Part shown: positions 8,257 through 16,845 of the stretch, piece after piece
Layout of the letters: each line of letters starts with the position of its first letter
Position numbering within the stretch: position 1 is the stretch's first letter
Assembly (NCBI RefSeq): GCF_902497875.1
Contig: NZ_CABVHY010000052.1
Location: forward strand, 1 to 32,203
DNA length: 32,203 nucleotides
Reading direction: 5' to 3'
Origin: Pseudomonas fluorescens
Lineage (GTDB): Bacteria > Pseudomonadota > Gammaproteobacteria > Pseudomonadales > Pseudomonadaceae
Notes under the pieces: model-generated
Told to the model about the DNA's origin: nothing
What the model saw: the letters and a program-made list of their open reading frames with translations, nothing else
Database searches by the model: none
Made by a program: the position numbers and the translations under genes

Positions 8257-9189
8257 ATGCGCGTTCTGATTGCTGAACACGACCACGCTCTTTACGCCCA
8301 ATTGTTGAGTCAGGCCGCTCCTGACCTGGAAGTACTCACCAGCGGCGACTCCGCGGAGCTTGCGAGCTTTGCCGCGGATTGTCCGATCTGGCTCGGCCAG
8401 CCGGACCTGCTGGCGACGCTGCTGCGTCAGGGCCATGAGCCGCAGTGGTTGCAATCGACCTGGGCGGGGATCACTCCGTTGCTCGCAGAGGGCTTGCCGC
8501 GGCATTACCGCCTGACCCGGGCGGTGGGGATTTTCGGTCAGGTCATGGCCGAGTACGTGCTGACCTACATGCTCGGTCATGAACGCGAAGTGCTGGCACG
8601 GCTGGTCAGCCAGGTCGAGCGCAAGTGGGATAACCGCCAGGTCCAAAGCCTGGCCGGGCGCAAGGTGCTGATCGTCGGTACCGGCGACATCGGCTGCAGC
8701 GTGGCGCAGTTCCTGTTGCCATTTGGTGTCGAGTTGTATGGCATCGCCAGCGAAGCGCGTGAGCAGGCGCCATTTATCGAGGTCGCCGGGCTGGAAGATC
8801 TAGGGCGGTTGGTAGGGGAGGTCGATTATGTGGTCAACCTGCTGCCCAATACGCCGAACACCCATGATCTGTACGACGCGGCGCTGTTCAAGAAATTCAA
8901 GCCGACCGGGTTGTTCATCAACGTCGGGCGCGGTGTGGCGGTGGTCGATGCGGACCTGGTCGAGGCCTTGAAAGAAGGGCATCTGGCCGGGGCGGTGATC
9001 GACGTCTGCCGCCAGGAGCCGTTGCCGCAACGTCACCCGTTCTGGACCGCCTGGGGCTTGCTGCTGACCGGCCACAGTTCGGCGCCAACTTCACCATCGA
9101 TGATGGTGCAGTTGTTTGTCGAAAACCTGCGGGCTTACCAGGCTGATACGCCGTTGCGTGGGGAAGTGAGTTTCGAGCGGGGATATTAG
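8257..9189 (+). CDS. D-2-hydroxyacid dehydrogenase (GhrA-like)
   Basis: A 310-aa NAD(P)-dependent reductase that would interconvert a 2-keto acid and a D-2-hydroxy acid, such as glyoxylate or hydroxypyruvate. The nucleotide fold is VLIVGTGDIGCSVA (about residues 138-151). The catalytic Arg is in NVGRGVAVVD, the Glu in RQEPLPQ and the His in TGHSSAP. As in the short GhrA-type branch the N-terminal substrate domain is compact. Substrate choice is not determinable from motifs. It follows ycgL by 124 bp and is probably expressed separately; AAAGG precedes its ATG. Confidence 0.87.
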   Translation: MRVLIAEHDHALYAQLLSQAAPDLEVLTSGDSAELASFAADCPIWLGQPDLLATLLRQGHEPQWLQSTWAGITPLLAEGLPRHYRLTRAVGIFGQVMAEYVLTYMLGHEREVLARLVSQVERKWDNRQVQSLAGRKVLIVGTGDIGCSVAQFLLPFGVELYGIASEAREQAPFIEVAGLEDLGRLVGEVDYVVNLLPNTPNTHDLYDAALFKKFKPTGLFINVGRGVAVVDADLVEALKEGHLAGAVIDVCRQEPLPQRHPFWTAWGLLLTGHSSAPTSPSMMVQLFVENLRAYQADTPLRGEVSFERGY

Positions 9190-9215
9190 GTCCTTTGGCG
9201 ATCTGACCGGTCCCA

Positions 9216-9291
9216 AAAAGATCGCAGCCTGCGGCAGCTCCTACAAGGATACGCGTACACCTGTAGGAGCTGCCGCAGGCTGCGATCTTTT
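9216..9291. repeat. REP doublet (REPIN-like), copy 1
   Basis: Two 30-base inverted arms, perfectly complementary, flank a 16-base loop. The arm core is GATCGCAGCCTGCGGCAGCT, with A/T runs at the outer ends. It fills the gap between two convergent genes, where the hairpin could serve as a two-way transcript end. Confidence 0.92.
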
Positions 9292-9306
9292 GCTATCACT
9301 CAAATC

Positions 9307-9900
9307 TTACAGGCTGAAATCACCCTCAGCCACGGTCTCGCTCAACGGACGGCGCGGGCTTGGGACTTCACGGGCCTGCAGGTACTCGGCCAGGGTCGCC
9401 TTGTCCCCCAGCTTGCCGATCGCCACGGCGGCGTGCAGCGCGTAGCCTTCAGGAATATTCAGCTCCTTGCGGGTCAGCTCCTGATCAAAACCGGCCATGC
9501 CGTGAGTGTGCCAGCCGCTGAGGCTGGCTTGCAGCGCCAGATGGCCCCAGGCCGAGCCGGTGTCGAAGGTGTGCCACAGCGCCGGCGTTTCTTCTTCGGC
9601 GCCTGGAGCGGTGAAGGTGGTTTTCGAGATCACGATTACCAGCGCCGAGGCATGTTGCGCCCAGCTGCGGTTGAATTCATTCAGCAGACCCAGGTAGCGT
9701 TCCCAGTTCGGCGTGTCACGACGAGCGTAGAGGAAGCGCCATGGCTGCGAGTTGTAGGCCGAAGGTGCCCAGCGCGCGGCTTCGAAGAAACTCAACAAGG
9801 TTTCCTGCGGGATGCTTTCACCGGTGAAGGCGCGGGGCGACCAACGATCGGTGAACTGCGGATGGATGGCATAGTCGGCGACGCGGGGATTAGCGCTCAT
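9307..9900 (-). CDS. Nitroreductase family protein
   Basis: A 197-aa FMN-dependent oxidoreductase of the nitroreductase family. The N-terminal FMN-binding pattern is RWSPRAFTGESIP followed by EAARWAPSAYNSQPWRF, and a later block (SAWGHLALQASLSGWHTHGM) matches the family helix. It would reduce nitro compounds, quinones or similar acceptors with NAD(P)H; the physiological substrate is unknown. The ATG at 9900 is preceded by AAGGAA; the upstream extension to 10011 has no ribosome site. It converges on the dehydrogenase gene and diverges from ycgN. Confidence 0.9.
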   Translation of the reverse strand: MSANPRVADYAIHPQFTDRWSPRAFTGESIPQETLLSFFEAARWAPSAYNSQPWRFLYARRDTPNWERYLGLLNEFNRSWAQHASALVIVISKTTFTAPGAEEETPALWHTFDTGSAWGHLALQASLSGWHTHGMAGFDQELTRKELNIPEGYALHAAVAIGKLGDKATLAEYLQAREVPSPRRPLSETVAEGDFSL

Positions 9901-10182
9901 GAACAGAGATTCCTTGCTGCGTTTGAGTATGAAAGTCGAAAAAAAACCGGCGGGCGCAGTTGAGCTGAGCGGTGAGGTCTTCTTGAGCCGTGGCAGTTCA
10001 CCTGAATGCAACGCGGTTGAGCGTTAATGGCACTTCGGTTTGGCTCTTTGCGATTGGCAAAGCTACTTCGCCGCGCAAGAACTGACAAGCCCCGTTCTAC
10101 CGGCAGTCGCAAGCGCTTGGCCGCGGAGCCCTTGCGCACTAGACTGGCGGCCTTTTCACTGCCTGATACTGATGCTTGAGCC

Positions 10183-10632
10183 ATGGCCGCCAAAGTCGAA
10201 CCTTTCTGGATACGCAAAACCCTCGAACAACTCGATCAAGAGGAATGGGAGTCGTTGTGCGACGGCTGTGGCCTGTGCTGTCTGCAAAAGCTCGAGGACG
10301 AAGATGACAACAGCGTCTACTACACGCGCATTGCCTGCAAACTGCTGGACCTGAAAACCTGCCAGTGCAGCGATTACACCAATCGTCGCGACTCGGTGCC
10401 CGACTGCATCCAGCTCACACCGGGCAAGGCCGACCAGTTCAAATGGCTGCCGCCGACCTGCGGCTACCGTTTGGTCAGCGAGGGCAAGGACTTGCCGCTC
10501 TGGCACCATCTGGTCTGCGGTGATCGCGATGCGGTACACCACGAACGTATCTCTCAATCCGGACGCATGCTCGCCGAGGGCAGCGTGGCTGAAGAGGATT
10601 GGGAGGATCATCTGATCTTTCGTGCGGGTTAA
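10183..10632 (+). CDS. ycgN: YcgN family cysteine cluster protein
   Basis: A 149-aa member of the YcgN/UPF0260 family. The signature is CDGCGLCCLQKL near residue 27, followed by further cysteines in IACKLLDLKTCQCSDYTNR and PDCIQL. This resembles the zinc/iron-chelating CxxCxxCC family and suggests a bound metal. No reaction has been assigned. It stands 46 bp upstream of the next gene on the same strand and may share its transcript. Confidence 0.92.
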   Translation: MAAKVEPFWIRKTLEQLDQEEWESLCDGCGLCCLQKLEDEDDNSVYYTRIACKLLDLKTCQCSDYTNRRDSVPDCIQLTPGKADQFKWLPPTCGYRLVSEGKDLPLWHHLVCGDRDAVHHERISQSGRMLAEGSVAEEDWEDHLIFRAG

Positions 10633-10678
10633 GAGCAGGCCGGTTTAGCGTTTCAGGTTGATTCACGAAGGAGTGTGT

Positions 10679-11917
10679 ATGGCTGTGGGGGCAAGGCTAC
10701 CGTTAGCCTGTTTATTGCTGGCGCTAAGTTCGCCGCTGTGGGCGGCAAAGAAAGTCGATCTGGATTACCACGTGCGCCTGTTGCCGCAGAGCGATCAGGC
10801 CGAAGTGCGGCTGACCCTGGCCGACGGCGCTGCGATACGCAGTCTGGACCTGGATCTGGGCAATCGCGGCGACTACAGCGATTTCAAGGCCGATGGCCAG
10901 TGGCAATCCTCTACGCCGAAAACGCCCGAAGGGCAGCGCGGTATCTGGCGTCCTGCCAATGGCAAGGCCAGCCTGACCTACCGCGTGCGCATCAGCCATG
11001 CCCGCAAGAATGGCACTTTCGAAGCGCGCATGACCCCGAGTTGGGCGTTGCTGCGCGGTGACGACCTGGTACCTGCCGCTCGCCTCGACCAACAGGACGG
11101 CATCGAACTGGTGTCGCGCCTGGAATTCGAGTTACCGGCGGGCTGGAAAAGCGTCGAGACCGCCTGGCCGCGTATCGGCAAGAACCGCTTTCGGGTCGAC
11201 AATGTTTCGCGTCTCTTCGACCGGCCGACTGGCTGGATACTGGCAGGAACCCTGGGCAGCCGTCGCACTCGCCTGGGAGAAACCGAAGTCACGGTCGCCT
11301 CGCCGCAAGGGCAGGGCATGCGGCGCATGGACGTGCTGACGCTGCTGACCTTCGTTTGGCCGCAAGTGCAGGCAGCATTCCCGCGTCACCCCAGCAAATT
11401 GCTGATTGTCGGCGCTGGCGACCCGATGTGGCGCGGTAGCCTGGCCGGGCGGGATTCGATCTACCTGCACAGCCGCATACCGCTGGTCAGCGAAAACGGC
11501 ACCAGCCCTTTGGTGCGCGAGTTGGCTCAGGTGTTTGGCCGGATCCACGACAGTCAGCGCAGCGACTGGATCAGTGAGGGGTTTGCCGAGTATTACGCGA
11601 TCGAGCTGGTACGCCGGGCTGGCGGCATGAGTGACGAACGTTATCAGAGCCTGCAGACCCGATTGGCCAAGGACAGTCATAAAGTCAGCACCTTGCGCGG
11701 CGAGCAAATCAGCGGATCGACGGTCGCCAGAGCGGTGTTGTTGCTGCAGGAACTGGATAGCGAAATTCGCCTGAAAACCCGCAACAAGCGTTCGCTGGAC
11801 GATGTGCTGCACGCCGTCATGCGCCTGGAAAGCGTCAGCACCAAAGAGTTCGTGCAGATGAGCGAAAGCATCCTCGGCGAGTCGTCGTCGGTGCTGGATA
11901 GCAAGTTGTTGCAGTAA
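10679..11917 (+). CDS. Exported protein with degenerate gluzincin peptidase-like site
   Basis: A 412-aa protein with a Sec signal peptide (about 1-22, ending SSPLWAA). The first part is probably beta-rich. Around residues 270-310 the sequence reads like the active site of M1/M61 metallopeptidases: RELAQVFGRI at 280-289 sits where HELAH would be, and WISEGFAEYY (297-306) matches the third-ligand segment, with Glu300 kept. Both zinc histidines are replaced (Arg280, Gln284), so peptidase activity is unlikely. AAGGAG precedes the ATG. It follows ycgN closely. A periplasmic or surface binding role is possible; the function is unknown. Confidence 0.75.
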   Translation: MAVGARLPLACLLLALSSPLWAAKKVDLDYHVRLLPQSDQAEVRLTLADGAAIRSLDLDLGNRGDYSDFKADGQWQSSTPKTPEGQRGIWRPANGKASLTYRVRISHARKNGTFEARMTPSWALLRGDDLVPAARLDQQDGIELVSRLEFELPAGWKSVETAWPRIGKNRFRVDNVSRLFDRPTGWILAGTLGSRRTRLGETEVTVASPQGQGMRRMDVLTLLTFVWPQVQAAFPRHPSKLLIVGAGDPMWRGSLAGRDSIYLHSRIPLVSENGTSPLVRELAQVFGRIHDSQRSDWISEGFAEYYAIELVRRAGGMSDERYQSLQTRLAKDSHKVSTLRGEQISGSTVARAVLLLQELDSEIRLKTRNKRSLDDVLHAVMRLESVSTKEFVQMSESILGESSSVLDSKLLQ

Positions 11918-11928
11918 GGGCAAAGATC

Positions 11929-12003
11929 AAAAGATCGCAGCCTGCGGCAGCTCCTACAGGGGTACGCGTTCGGCGTAGGAGCTGCCGCAGGCTGCGATCT
12001 TTT
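11929..12003. repeat. REP doublet (REPIN-like), copy 2
   Basis: Arms at 11929-11958 and 11975-12003 share the core GATCGCAGCCTGCGGCAGCT with copy 1; the arms are complementary but for the inner ends. It again lies between convergent genes (the exported protein and the DUF2892-like gene). Confidence 0.92.
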
Positions 12004-12038
12004 CGGCTAACGAAAATTTGACTGGTACACCACTGCCA

Positions 12039-12416
12039 TCAAACCCCGGCTTTAGGCGATTCCACCGAGTCATTGCCGGTCACCGTCGCCGTGCGGGTCG
12101 CCGCTTCGGCATTGGCTTTCATCCGGCGCAGATCTTCACCGGCCCGTTCGATTTTCGAGCGAACGTTATTCATGTCCTGACGGCTTTTCTCCAGCAGGTC
12201 TTTTGCCGAACTGTGGCCAGTAATGCCGCGGGCCAGGGCCACGCCGCCAATCGCTACCTGGATCAGACCGAAGACCCCGCCACGGCGCAGACCTTTGCCC
12301 ATCATCACTACGCCACCGGCCAGCGAACCAATGCGTTCCCAGCCATGGACGTTCTGCGTCGGCCGGGTCTGGAACGGGGTGGATTCGATGCGCTCTACGA
12401 TTTTGCTGTCGCTCAT
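12039..12416 (-). CDS. DUF2892/YgaP-like small membrane protein
   Basis: A 125-aa protein. Residues about 24-66 (WERIGSLAGGVVMMGKGL, then GGVFGLIQVAIGGVALARG) form two short hydrophobic segments typical of DUF2892-type inner-membrane proteins. The C-terminal half (SSAKDLLEKSRQDMNNVRSK and on) is a charged, probably coiled helix ending in a loose tail. CTGGAG lies in front of the ATG. No function is known. It is upstream of the REP and downstream of the RNA methyltransferase gene, all on the minus strand. Confidence 0.75.
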   Translation of the reverse strand: MSDSKIVERIESTPFQTRPTQNVHGWERIGSLAGGVVMMGKGLRRGGVFGLIQVAIGGVALARGITGHSSAKDLLEKSRQDMNNVRSKIERAGEDLRRMKANAEAATRTATVTGNDSVESPKAGV

Positions 12417-12498
12417 GATCTGTCTCCAGGAGGGTGATGGATATAAAGCTGACTGCGCGAGCGCGTCGCTTGTTCCGTCGGTTTTCTATATTTACAAA

Positions 12499-12966
12499 CT
12501 AGAACTTCGGCCCGGAGCGGGTGTTATTGCCCTTGGCCATGCGGTCATAAAGCACCACGTTGACAGTCGCGGCAAGGTTCATGCAACCGGTGGTCGGGAT
12601 GTAGACCACGTCTTCGCACCAGTCGCGGATGTCTTTATCCAGCGAACCGTCTTCCGGTCCGAAGATATACAGCGCGCGATCCGGGTGGGTGTATTCCGGC
12701 AGCGAGCGAGCGCCTTCGACCAGTTCGACAGCGACCGGGATGCAGCCCAACGGCAGGATTTTCTTCAGGTCTTCGATGCCGATCAACGGAATGTCCTGGT
12801 GGACTTTCTTGGTGTCGGTGACGAAGTCGCGGGCGCGTTCATAACGCTTGCCAGTGTAGAACACCGACGCCACGCCGTAGCAGCCAGCGGCGCGCATCAC
12901 CGAACCGACGTTCTCCGGTGATTTGGGGTTATACAAACCAATGCAGCTGTACCGTTTGTTGGCCAC
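12499..12966 (-). CDS. SpoU/TrmH family RNA 2'-O-methyltransferase
   Basis: A SPOUT-class methyltransferase acting on the ribose of tRNA or rRNA. The three family motifs are clear: NPKSPENVGSVMRAAG (motif 1), ALYIFGPEDGSL (motif 2) and IPTTGCMNLAATVNVVLYD (motif 3, the trefoil-knot SAM site). I prefer a GTG start at 12966 (protein beginning VANKRYSCIGLYNP), because AAGG lies nine bases upstream and it is where the conserved fold begins; an ATG at 13029 would add 21 residues. At 155 aa it lacks the extra N-terminal RNA-binding domain of larger TrmH proteins. The target nucleotide is unknown. Confidence 0.87.
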   Translation of the reverse strand: MANKRYSCIGLYNPKSPENVGSVMRAAGCYGVASVFYTGKRYERARDFVTDTKKVHQDIPLIGIEDLKKILPLGCIPVAVELVEGARSLPEYTHPDRALYIFGPEDGSLDKDIRDWCEDVVYIPTTGCMNLAATVNVVLYDRMAKGNNTRSGPKF

Positions 12967-13053
12967 GAGCGGGGTGCCTTCGAGAAAAACCGTGATTATA
13001 CGGGGATTGCTCGAGGGGCGGGGCATCAAGGGGGAGATAGCCGGTGAGGGCCG

Positions 13054-13130
13054 AAAAGATCGCAGCCTGCGGCAGCTCCTACAGGGAGTTCACATTAATC
13101 TGTAGGAGCTGCCGCAGGCTGCGATCTTTT
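13054..13130. repeat. REP doublet (REPIN-like), copy 3
   Basis: Arms at 13054-13083 and 13101-13130 are perfect complements. Unlike the other copies it sits between two genes in tandem, directly after the stop codon of the HNH gene and 88 bp before the start of the methyltransferase gene. Confidence 0.92.
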
Positions 13131-13134
13131 GCTT

Positions 13135-13509
13135 TCAGTCTTCTTTCTTCATCAGCCCCGCCAGCGCGGCGAACGGATTGTGAGTGGCCTTGGCGATTTT
13201 CGGCGAGCTGGTGGAGCTTTCGCTGAAGTACTGCTGGTCGGTGTAGCGCGAGTGTTCGTTATCGTGGCAGTACAGGCACAGCAGCTCCCAGTTGGAGCCA
13301 TCCTGCGGGTTGTTGTCGTGGTTGTGATCGCGGTGGTGCACGGTCAGCTCGCTCAGGCGCTTGCCGGAAAACTCACGGGCGCAACGACCGCAGACGTGCG
13401 GGTACATCTTCAGGGCCTTGTCGCGGTAACCCATCTCGCGGTCGCGCTGGGCGTCGGCGAGGATGCGGTCCAATTTGGCAGTGTTGGACGGAGGCGTTGA
13501 CGAACTCAT
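13135..13509 (-). CDS. HNH nuclease family protein (YajD-like)
   Basis: A 124-aa protein with an HNH domain. Two CxxC pairs bind the structural zinc (HVCGRCAREF and LLCLYCHDNEH) and the nuclease core is LTVHHRDHNHDNNPQDGSNW (about residues 55-74). This is the YajD group found as a stand-alone gene in many gammaproteobacteria; its DNA target and role are not established. It lies upstream of the RNA methyltransferase gene on the same strand, separated by the REP repeat. The C-terminal 35 residues are Ser/Lys rich and probably flexible. Confidence 0.88.
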   Translation of the reverse strand: MSSSTPPSNTAKLDRILADAQRDREMGYRDKALKMYPHVCGRCAREFSGKRLSELTVHHRDHNHDNNPQDGSNWELLCLYCHDNEHSRYTDQQYFSESSTSSPKIAKATHNPFAALAGLMKKED

Positions 13510-13557
13510 GGGTTCACCTTTGTAAAAGACTAATGACGGTTATGCAGCAAGTTTAGC

Positions 13558-14244
13558 TCAGGCCTTGAGCTTCTCGGCAATCCAGATGGTGTGCCGTGTG
13601 CCTTTGTTGCCGTGGGCGAAGACTTGCACTTCCTCGGCCTTGAAGCCAGCCTTGCGCAGCTTGTCGGAAAACTGCCGGTCGGCACTGGCCGACCATACGG
13701 CGAGCACGCCTTTGGGGCGCAGGGCCTTGGCGCAGGCACTCAGGCCGCCCGGGGAGTAAAGCCAGCTATTGGCCTTCTGGGTCAGGCCTTCGGGGCCGTT
13801 GTCGACGTCGAGCATGATTGCGTCGAACCCCTGTGGCTCGGCTTGCAGCACCTTGGCCACGTCTTCCATGCGGATCACGGTGCGCGGGTCGAGTAGCGGC
13901 CGCCCGGATTTTTCCCCCAGCGGCCCGCGATTCCACTCCACGACACCCGGCACCAGTTCCGCGACCACCACCTCGGCGGTCTTGCCCAGATGCTTGAGGG
14001 CCGCGGCCAGGGTGAAGCCCATGCCCAGGCCCCCGATCAACACCCGCGAGCCGGGACGACCGGCGACCTTGCGGCAGGGAATCTCGGCCAATGCGTCTTC
14101 GGAGCCGTGCATGCGGGTGTTCATCAGTTGCCCGCCGTCACCGCCCTGGATCTTGATGACGAAATCCTCGCCGTATTCGAACAGGCACAGGGCACCGCCG
14201 TTTTCGGGGATCGGAGTGGTGTCGAGCAGAACGAAACGTTTCAT
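13558..14244 (-). CDS. Spermidine synthase-like methyltransferase-fold protein
   Basis: A 228-aa protein of the spermidine-synthase-like fold. The cofactor loop is VLIGGLGMGFTLAAAL (about 69-84), followed by the acidic strand VVVAELVPGVVEWN and IMLDVDNGPEGL, where the aminopropyltransferase/methyltransferase catalytic Asp would lie. The segment GGDGGQLMNTRMHGSEDALA corresponds to the substrate-side loop of SpeE. It is shorter than true spermidine synthases (about 280 aa), so polyamine synthesis is uncertain. It is 49 bp upstream of the HNH gene on the same strand. Confidence 0.78.
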   Translation of the reverse strand: MKRFVLLDTTPIPENGGALCLFEYGEDFVIKIQGGDGGQLMNTRMHGSEDALAEIPCRKVAGRPGSRVLIGGLGMGFTLAAALKHLGKTAEVVVAELVPGVVEWNRGPLGEKSGRPLLDPRTVIRMEDVAKVLQAEPQGFDAIMLDVDNGPEGLTQKANSWLYSPGGLSACAKALRPKGVLAVWSASADRQFSDKLRKAGFKAEEVQVFAHGNKGTRHTIWIAEKLKA

Positions 14245-14340
14245 GGAACTCTCATTAGGGAGGGGAAACTGGCATTGAGAAAGGCAAACTTGCGTCGTTG
14301 GGAGTAGCCTGAATAGACGACAAGGGCAACGGAGCCATTG

Positions 14341-14628
14341 ATGAAGCGCACCATTCTAACGGTCATTGTGTTGGCCGCGCTCTCGATAAGTTCAGCGCGG
14401 GCCCAAGAGTTGCAACCTGTGCCGATTGCGCCAGCGCCGATGCCGGGTTCGCCGGGCACCGCGACCCCCACGCCGTATCCGCAGATCACTCCTCCGAGTA
14501 TTCCCAAGGCCGGTGGCGGCGACGGTTCACCGTTGCTGCCGCCGATGCCGATGCCCAGGCCGCCCAAGGACCAAACGTTGCCCGGTTTGGAGCCCGACCC
14601 GCCGAAAGCCAAGACGCCTGGCGGTTAG
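14341..14628 (+). CDS. Small proline-rich exported protein
   Basis: A 95-aa protein with an evident signal peptide (MKRTILTVIVLAALSISS, cleavage near ARAQE) followed by about 70 residues rich in Pro, Gly and Thr with no predicted globular core. It is probably periplasmic or cell-surface and disordered. An ACGGAG lies before the ATG. It converges on the oligopeptidase gene. I do not recognise the family; annotation as a hypothetical exported protein is all that is supported. Confidence 0.65.
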   Translation: MKRTILTVIVLAALSISSARAQELQPVPIAPAPMPGSPGTATPTPYPQITPPSIPKAGGGDGSPLLPPMPMPRPPKDQTLPGLEPDPPKAKTPGG

Positions 14629-14690
14629 ACCAGTTGCGAGAGCAATTGCCCGGCACCCGGTATCAGGGCCGGGACGCCGTGCCGAGTGTC

Positions 14691-16745
14691 TCAGGCGATA
14701 CCCAGCACCTTGAACACAAAGGCGTACTCGAGCGCTACATCACGCAATCCCTGATAACGACCGCTCATTCCCCCGTGGCCCGCACCGAGCTCGGTCTTGA
14801 GCAGCAGCAGATGGTCGTCGGTCTTGGTCGCTCGCAGCTTCGCCACCCATTTGGCGGCTTCCCAATACTGCACCCGGCTGTCGTTGTAGCCGGCGATCAC
14901 CAGAGTCGCCGGGTAGGCCTGGGCCCGGACGTTTTCGTAGGGCGCGTAAGCCTTGATCCGCGCATGGACTTCAGGTTCTTCAGGGTTACCCCATTCGTCG
15001 TATTCGGTGACGGTCAGCGGCAAATCCGGGTCGAGCATGGTGTTCAGTACGTCGACAAAGGGCACTTCGGCGATCGCTGCCCGGAATAGCTCCGGACGCT
15101 GGTTGAGCACTGCGCCGATCAGCAGGCCGCCGGCGCTGCCGCCACTGATCGCCAGTTGCGATGAAGTGGTGAAGCCATTGGCGATCAGGTGTTCGGCGCA
15201 GGCGATGAAGTCGCTGAAGGTGTTCTGTTTGTGTTCCTGCTTGCCGGCGCGATACCAGGCTTCGCCCAGTTCACCGCCGCCGCGCACATGGGCGATGGCA
15301 AAGGTGACTCCGCGATCGAGCAGGCTCAGGCGCGCATGGGAAAACCAGGGGTCGAGACTTTCGCCGTAGGCGCCGTAACCGTAAAGGTAGAGCGGTGTCG
15401 GTTTGCCGAGAGATTCGCGTTTGACCACCAGGCTGATCGGCACCTGGGTGCCGTCGGCGGCGGTTGCCCAGAGGCGCTGGCTGACATAAGCCTCGGGATC
15501 GAACGGGCCAAGCACCGGAGTTTCCTTGAGGACTTTCTGCTCGCCAGTCGCCAGATCAAGCTGGCGGATTTGCGCGGGGCGATTCAGCGCTTCGTAGCGC
15601 AGACGGATCTTCTCGCTGACAAACTCCAGGCTGTTCTGCACATGCAGGCTGTAGGCCGCGTCGGGCAGTTGCACGCGGTAGGCGGGCAGGCCCTCGGGGC
15701 GGACCTCAATGATCGGCAAGCCACCTTCGCGCAGGCTCAAGGTCAGCGCCGAAGCGTTCAGGCTCATGCCGTCGAGCATCACGCTGTCGCTGTGCGGGAC
15801 CAGGTTCTGCCAGTCGGCCTCGGACGGTACGATGCCGTTGTCGGCGGCCTGGTACAGGGCGAAGTTGATGCCGTCGCGGTTGCTGCGAAACAACCAGGTC
15901 CATTGGCCATCGAGCTTGCCGTGGTCGGCGTCATACTCATGCGCTTCGACCCGTGGCGCCAGGCAAACAAAGGGCTGCTGCGGCTGCGCGGCGTCGAGGA
16001 CCCAGACTTCGCTGGTGGTCTTGCTGCCCAGAGACAGTATCAGCTGGCGTTCGGAGCTTGAGCGGTAACAGTGCAGGAAGAAACGTCCGTCCGTCTCATG
16101 GAACACTTCTTCGGCTGCGGTGCCGTCCAGGCGATAGCGGAACAGTTTGTGCGGGCGATGGGTGTCATCCAGCTCGCCGAAGAACAGCGTCAGGCTGTCA
16201 TTGGCCCAGGTCATGCTGCCGTCGCAGTTTTCGAACGACAGCTCGCTGACCCGGCCGTCGGACAGTTCCTTGACGAACAGGGTGTAGGTTTCTTCGCCGT
16301 TGGTGTCCAGGCTGTAGGCCAGGCGTTGGTGGTCCGGGCTGATGCTGAACGCGCCAAGGGAGAAGTAGCCGCCGTTGGCCAGCTCGTTCGGGTCGAGCAA
16401 TAGCTGTTCCTGGCTTTCATCGACCTGTTGGCTGTCATCGGCCGGACGCGGGCAGCGGTAATGCCGGGCGTATTCATCACCAGCCGTGGTGCGGGTGTAA
16501 TACAGATACGGGCCCCAGGGCGAGGGCAGCGACAGGTCGGTTTCGCGAATCCGTCCCTTGATTTCTTCGAACAGGGTTTCGCGCAGCTCGGCCTGATCGG
16601 CCAGTTGCGCCTCCTGATAGCGGTTTTCCGCCTTGAGGTAGTCGAGCACAGGCCTGCTATCGCGCTCCTGCAGCCAGGCATAAGGGTCGGCACCGTCGGC
16701 CTTGTGGGCGATCGGGGCAGCGAGAACGTTGGCGGTTAGGGGCAT
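14691..16745 (-). CDS. ptrB: Oligopeptidase B (protease II)
   Basis: A 684-aa serine peptidase of family S9 that cleaves short peptides after Arg or Lys in the cytoplasm. It has an N-terminal seven-bladed propeller (about 70-410) and a C-terminal alpha/beta-hydrolase domain. The triad is visible: Ser537 in ISGGSAGG, Asp622 in GYNDSRVQYWEAA and His657 in GAGHGGMSGRY, each a few residues from the E. coli positions. Length matches the family. There is no signal peptide. It is transcribed divergently from the small membrane protein gene. Confidence 0.95.
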   Translation of the reverse strand: MPLTANVLAAPIAHKADGADPYAWLQERDSRPVLDYLKAENRYQEAQLADQAELRETLFEEIKGRIRETDLSLPSPWGPYLYYTRTTAGDEYARHYRCPRPADDSQQVDESQEQLLLDPNELANGGYFSLGAFSISPDHQRLAYSLDTNGEETYTLFVKELSDGRVSELSFENCDGSMTWANDSLTLFFGELDDTHRPHKLFRYRLDGTAAEEVFHETDGRFFLHCYRSSSERQLILSLGSKTTSEVWVLDAAQPQQPFVCLAPRVEAHEYDADHGKLDGQWTWLFRSNRDGINFALYQAADNGIVPSEADWQNLVPHSDSVMLDGMSLNASALTLSLREGGLPIIEVRPEGLPAYRVQLPDAAYSLHVQNSLEFVSEKIRLRYEALNRPAQIRQLDLATGEQKVLKETPVLGPFDPEAYVSQRLWATAADGTQVPISLVVKRESLGKPTPLYLYGYGAYGESLDPWFSHARLSLLDRGVTFAIAHVRGGGELGEAWYRAGKQEHKQNTFSDFIACAEHLIANGFTTSSQLAISGGSAGGLLIGAVLNQRPELFRAAIAEVPFVDVLNTMLDPDLPLTVTEYDEWGNPEEPEVHARIKAYAPYENVRAQAYPATLVIAGYNDSRVQYWEAAKWVAKLRATKTDDHLLLLKTELGAGHGGMSGRYQGLRDVALEYAFVFKVLGIA

Positions 16746-16845
16746 GAATGGCTCTCTGCGTTGTGCAAAAGAAGGGTTCGCGGACGGCGGTGCAGCCTGA
16801 CATGCGAAAAGCCGTTATCATAAGCGCCTCTTTGCCTGCCTTGCC

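Noticed and set aside
9216..13130. Regularly worded repeats as a CRISPR array
   Set aside because: The copies are inverted doublets scattered in separate intergenic gaps, with no uniform spacers and no cas genes; they are REP elements.
14629..14690. Two-way terminator between the Pro-rich gene and ptrB (CCCGGC / GCCGGG)
   Set aside because: The stem is only 6 bp with a 13-base loop and has no T-run on either side; too weak to annotate.
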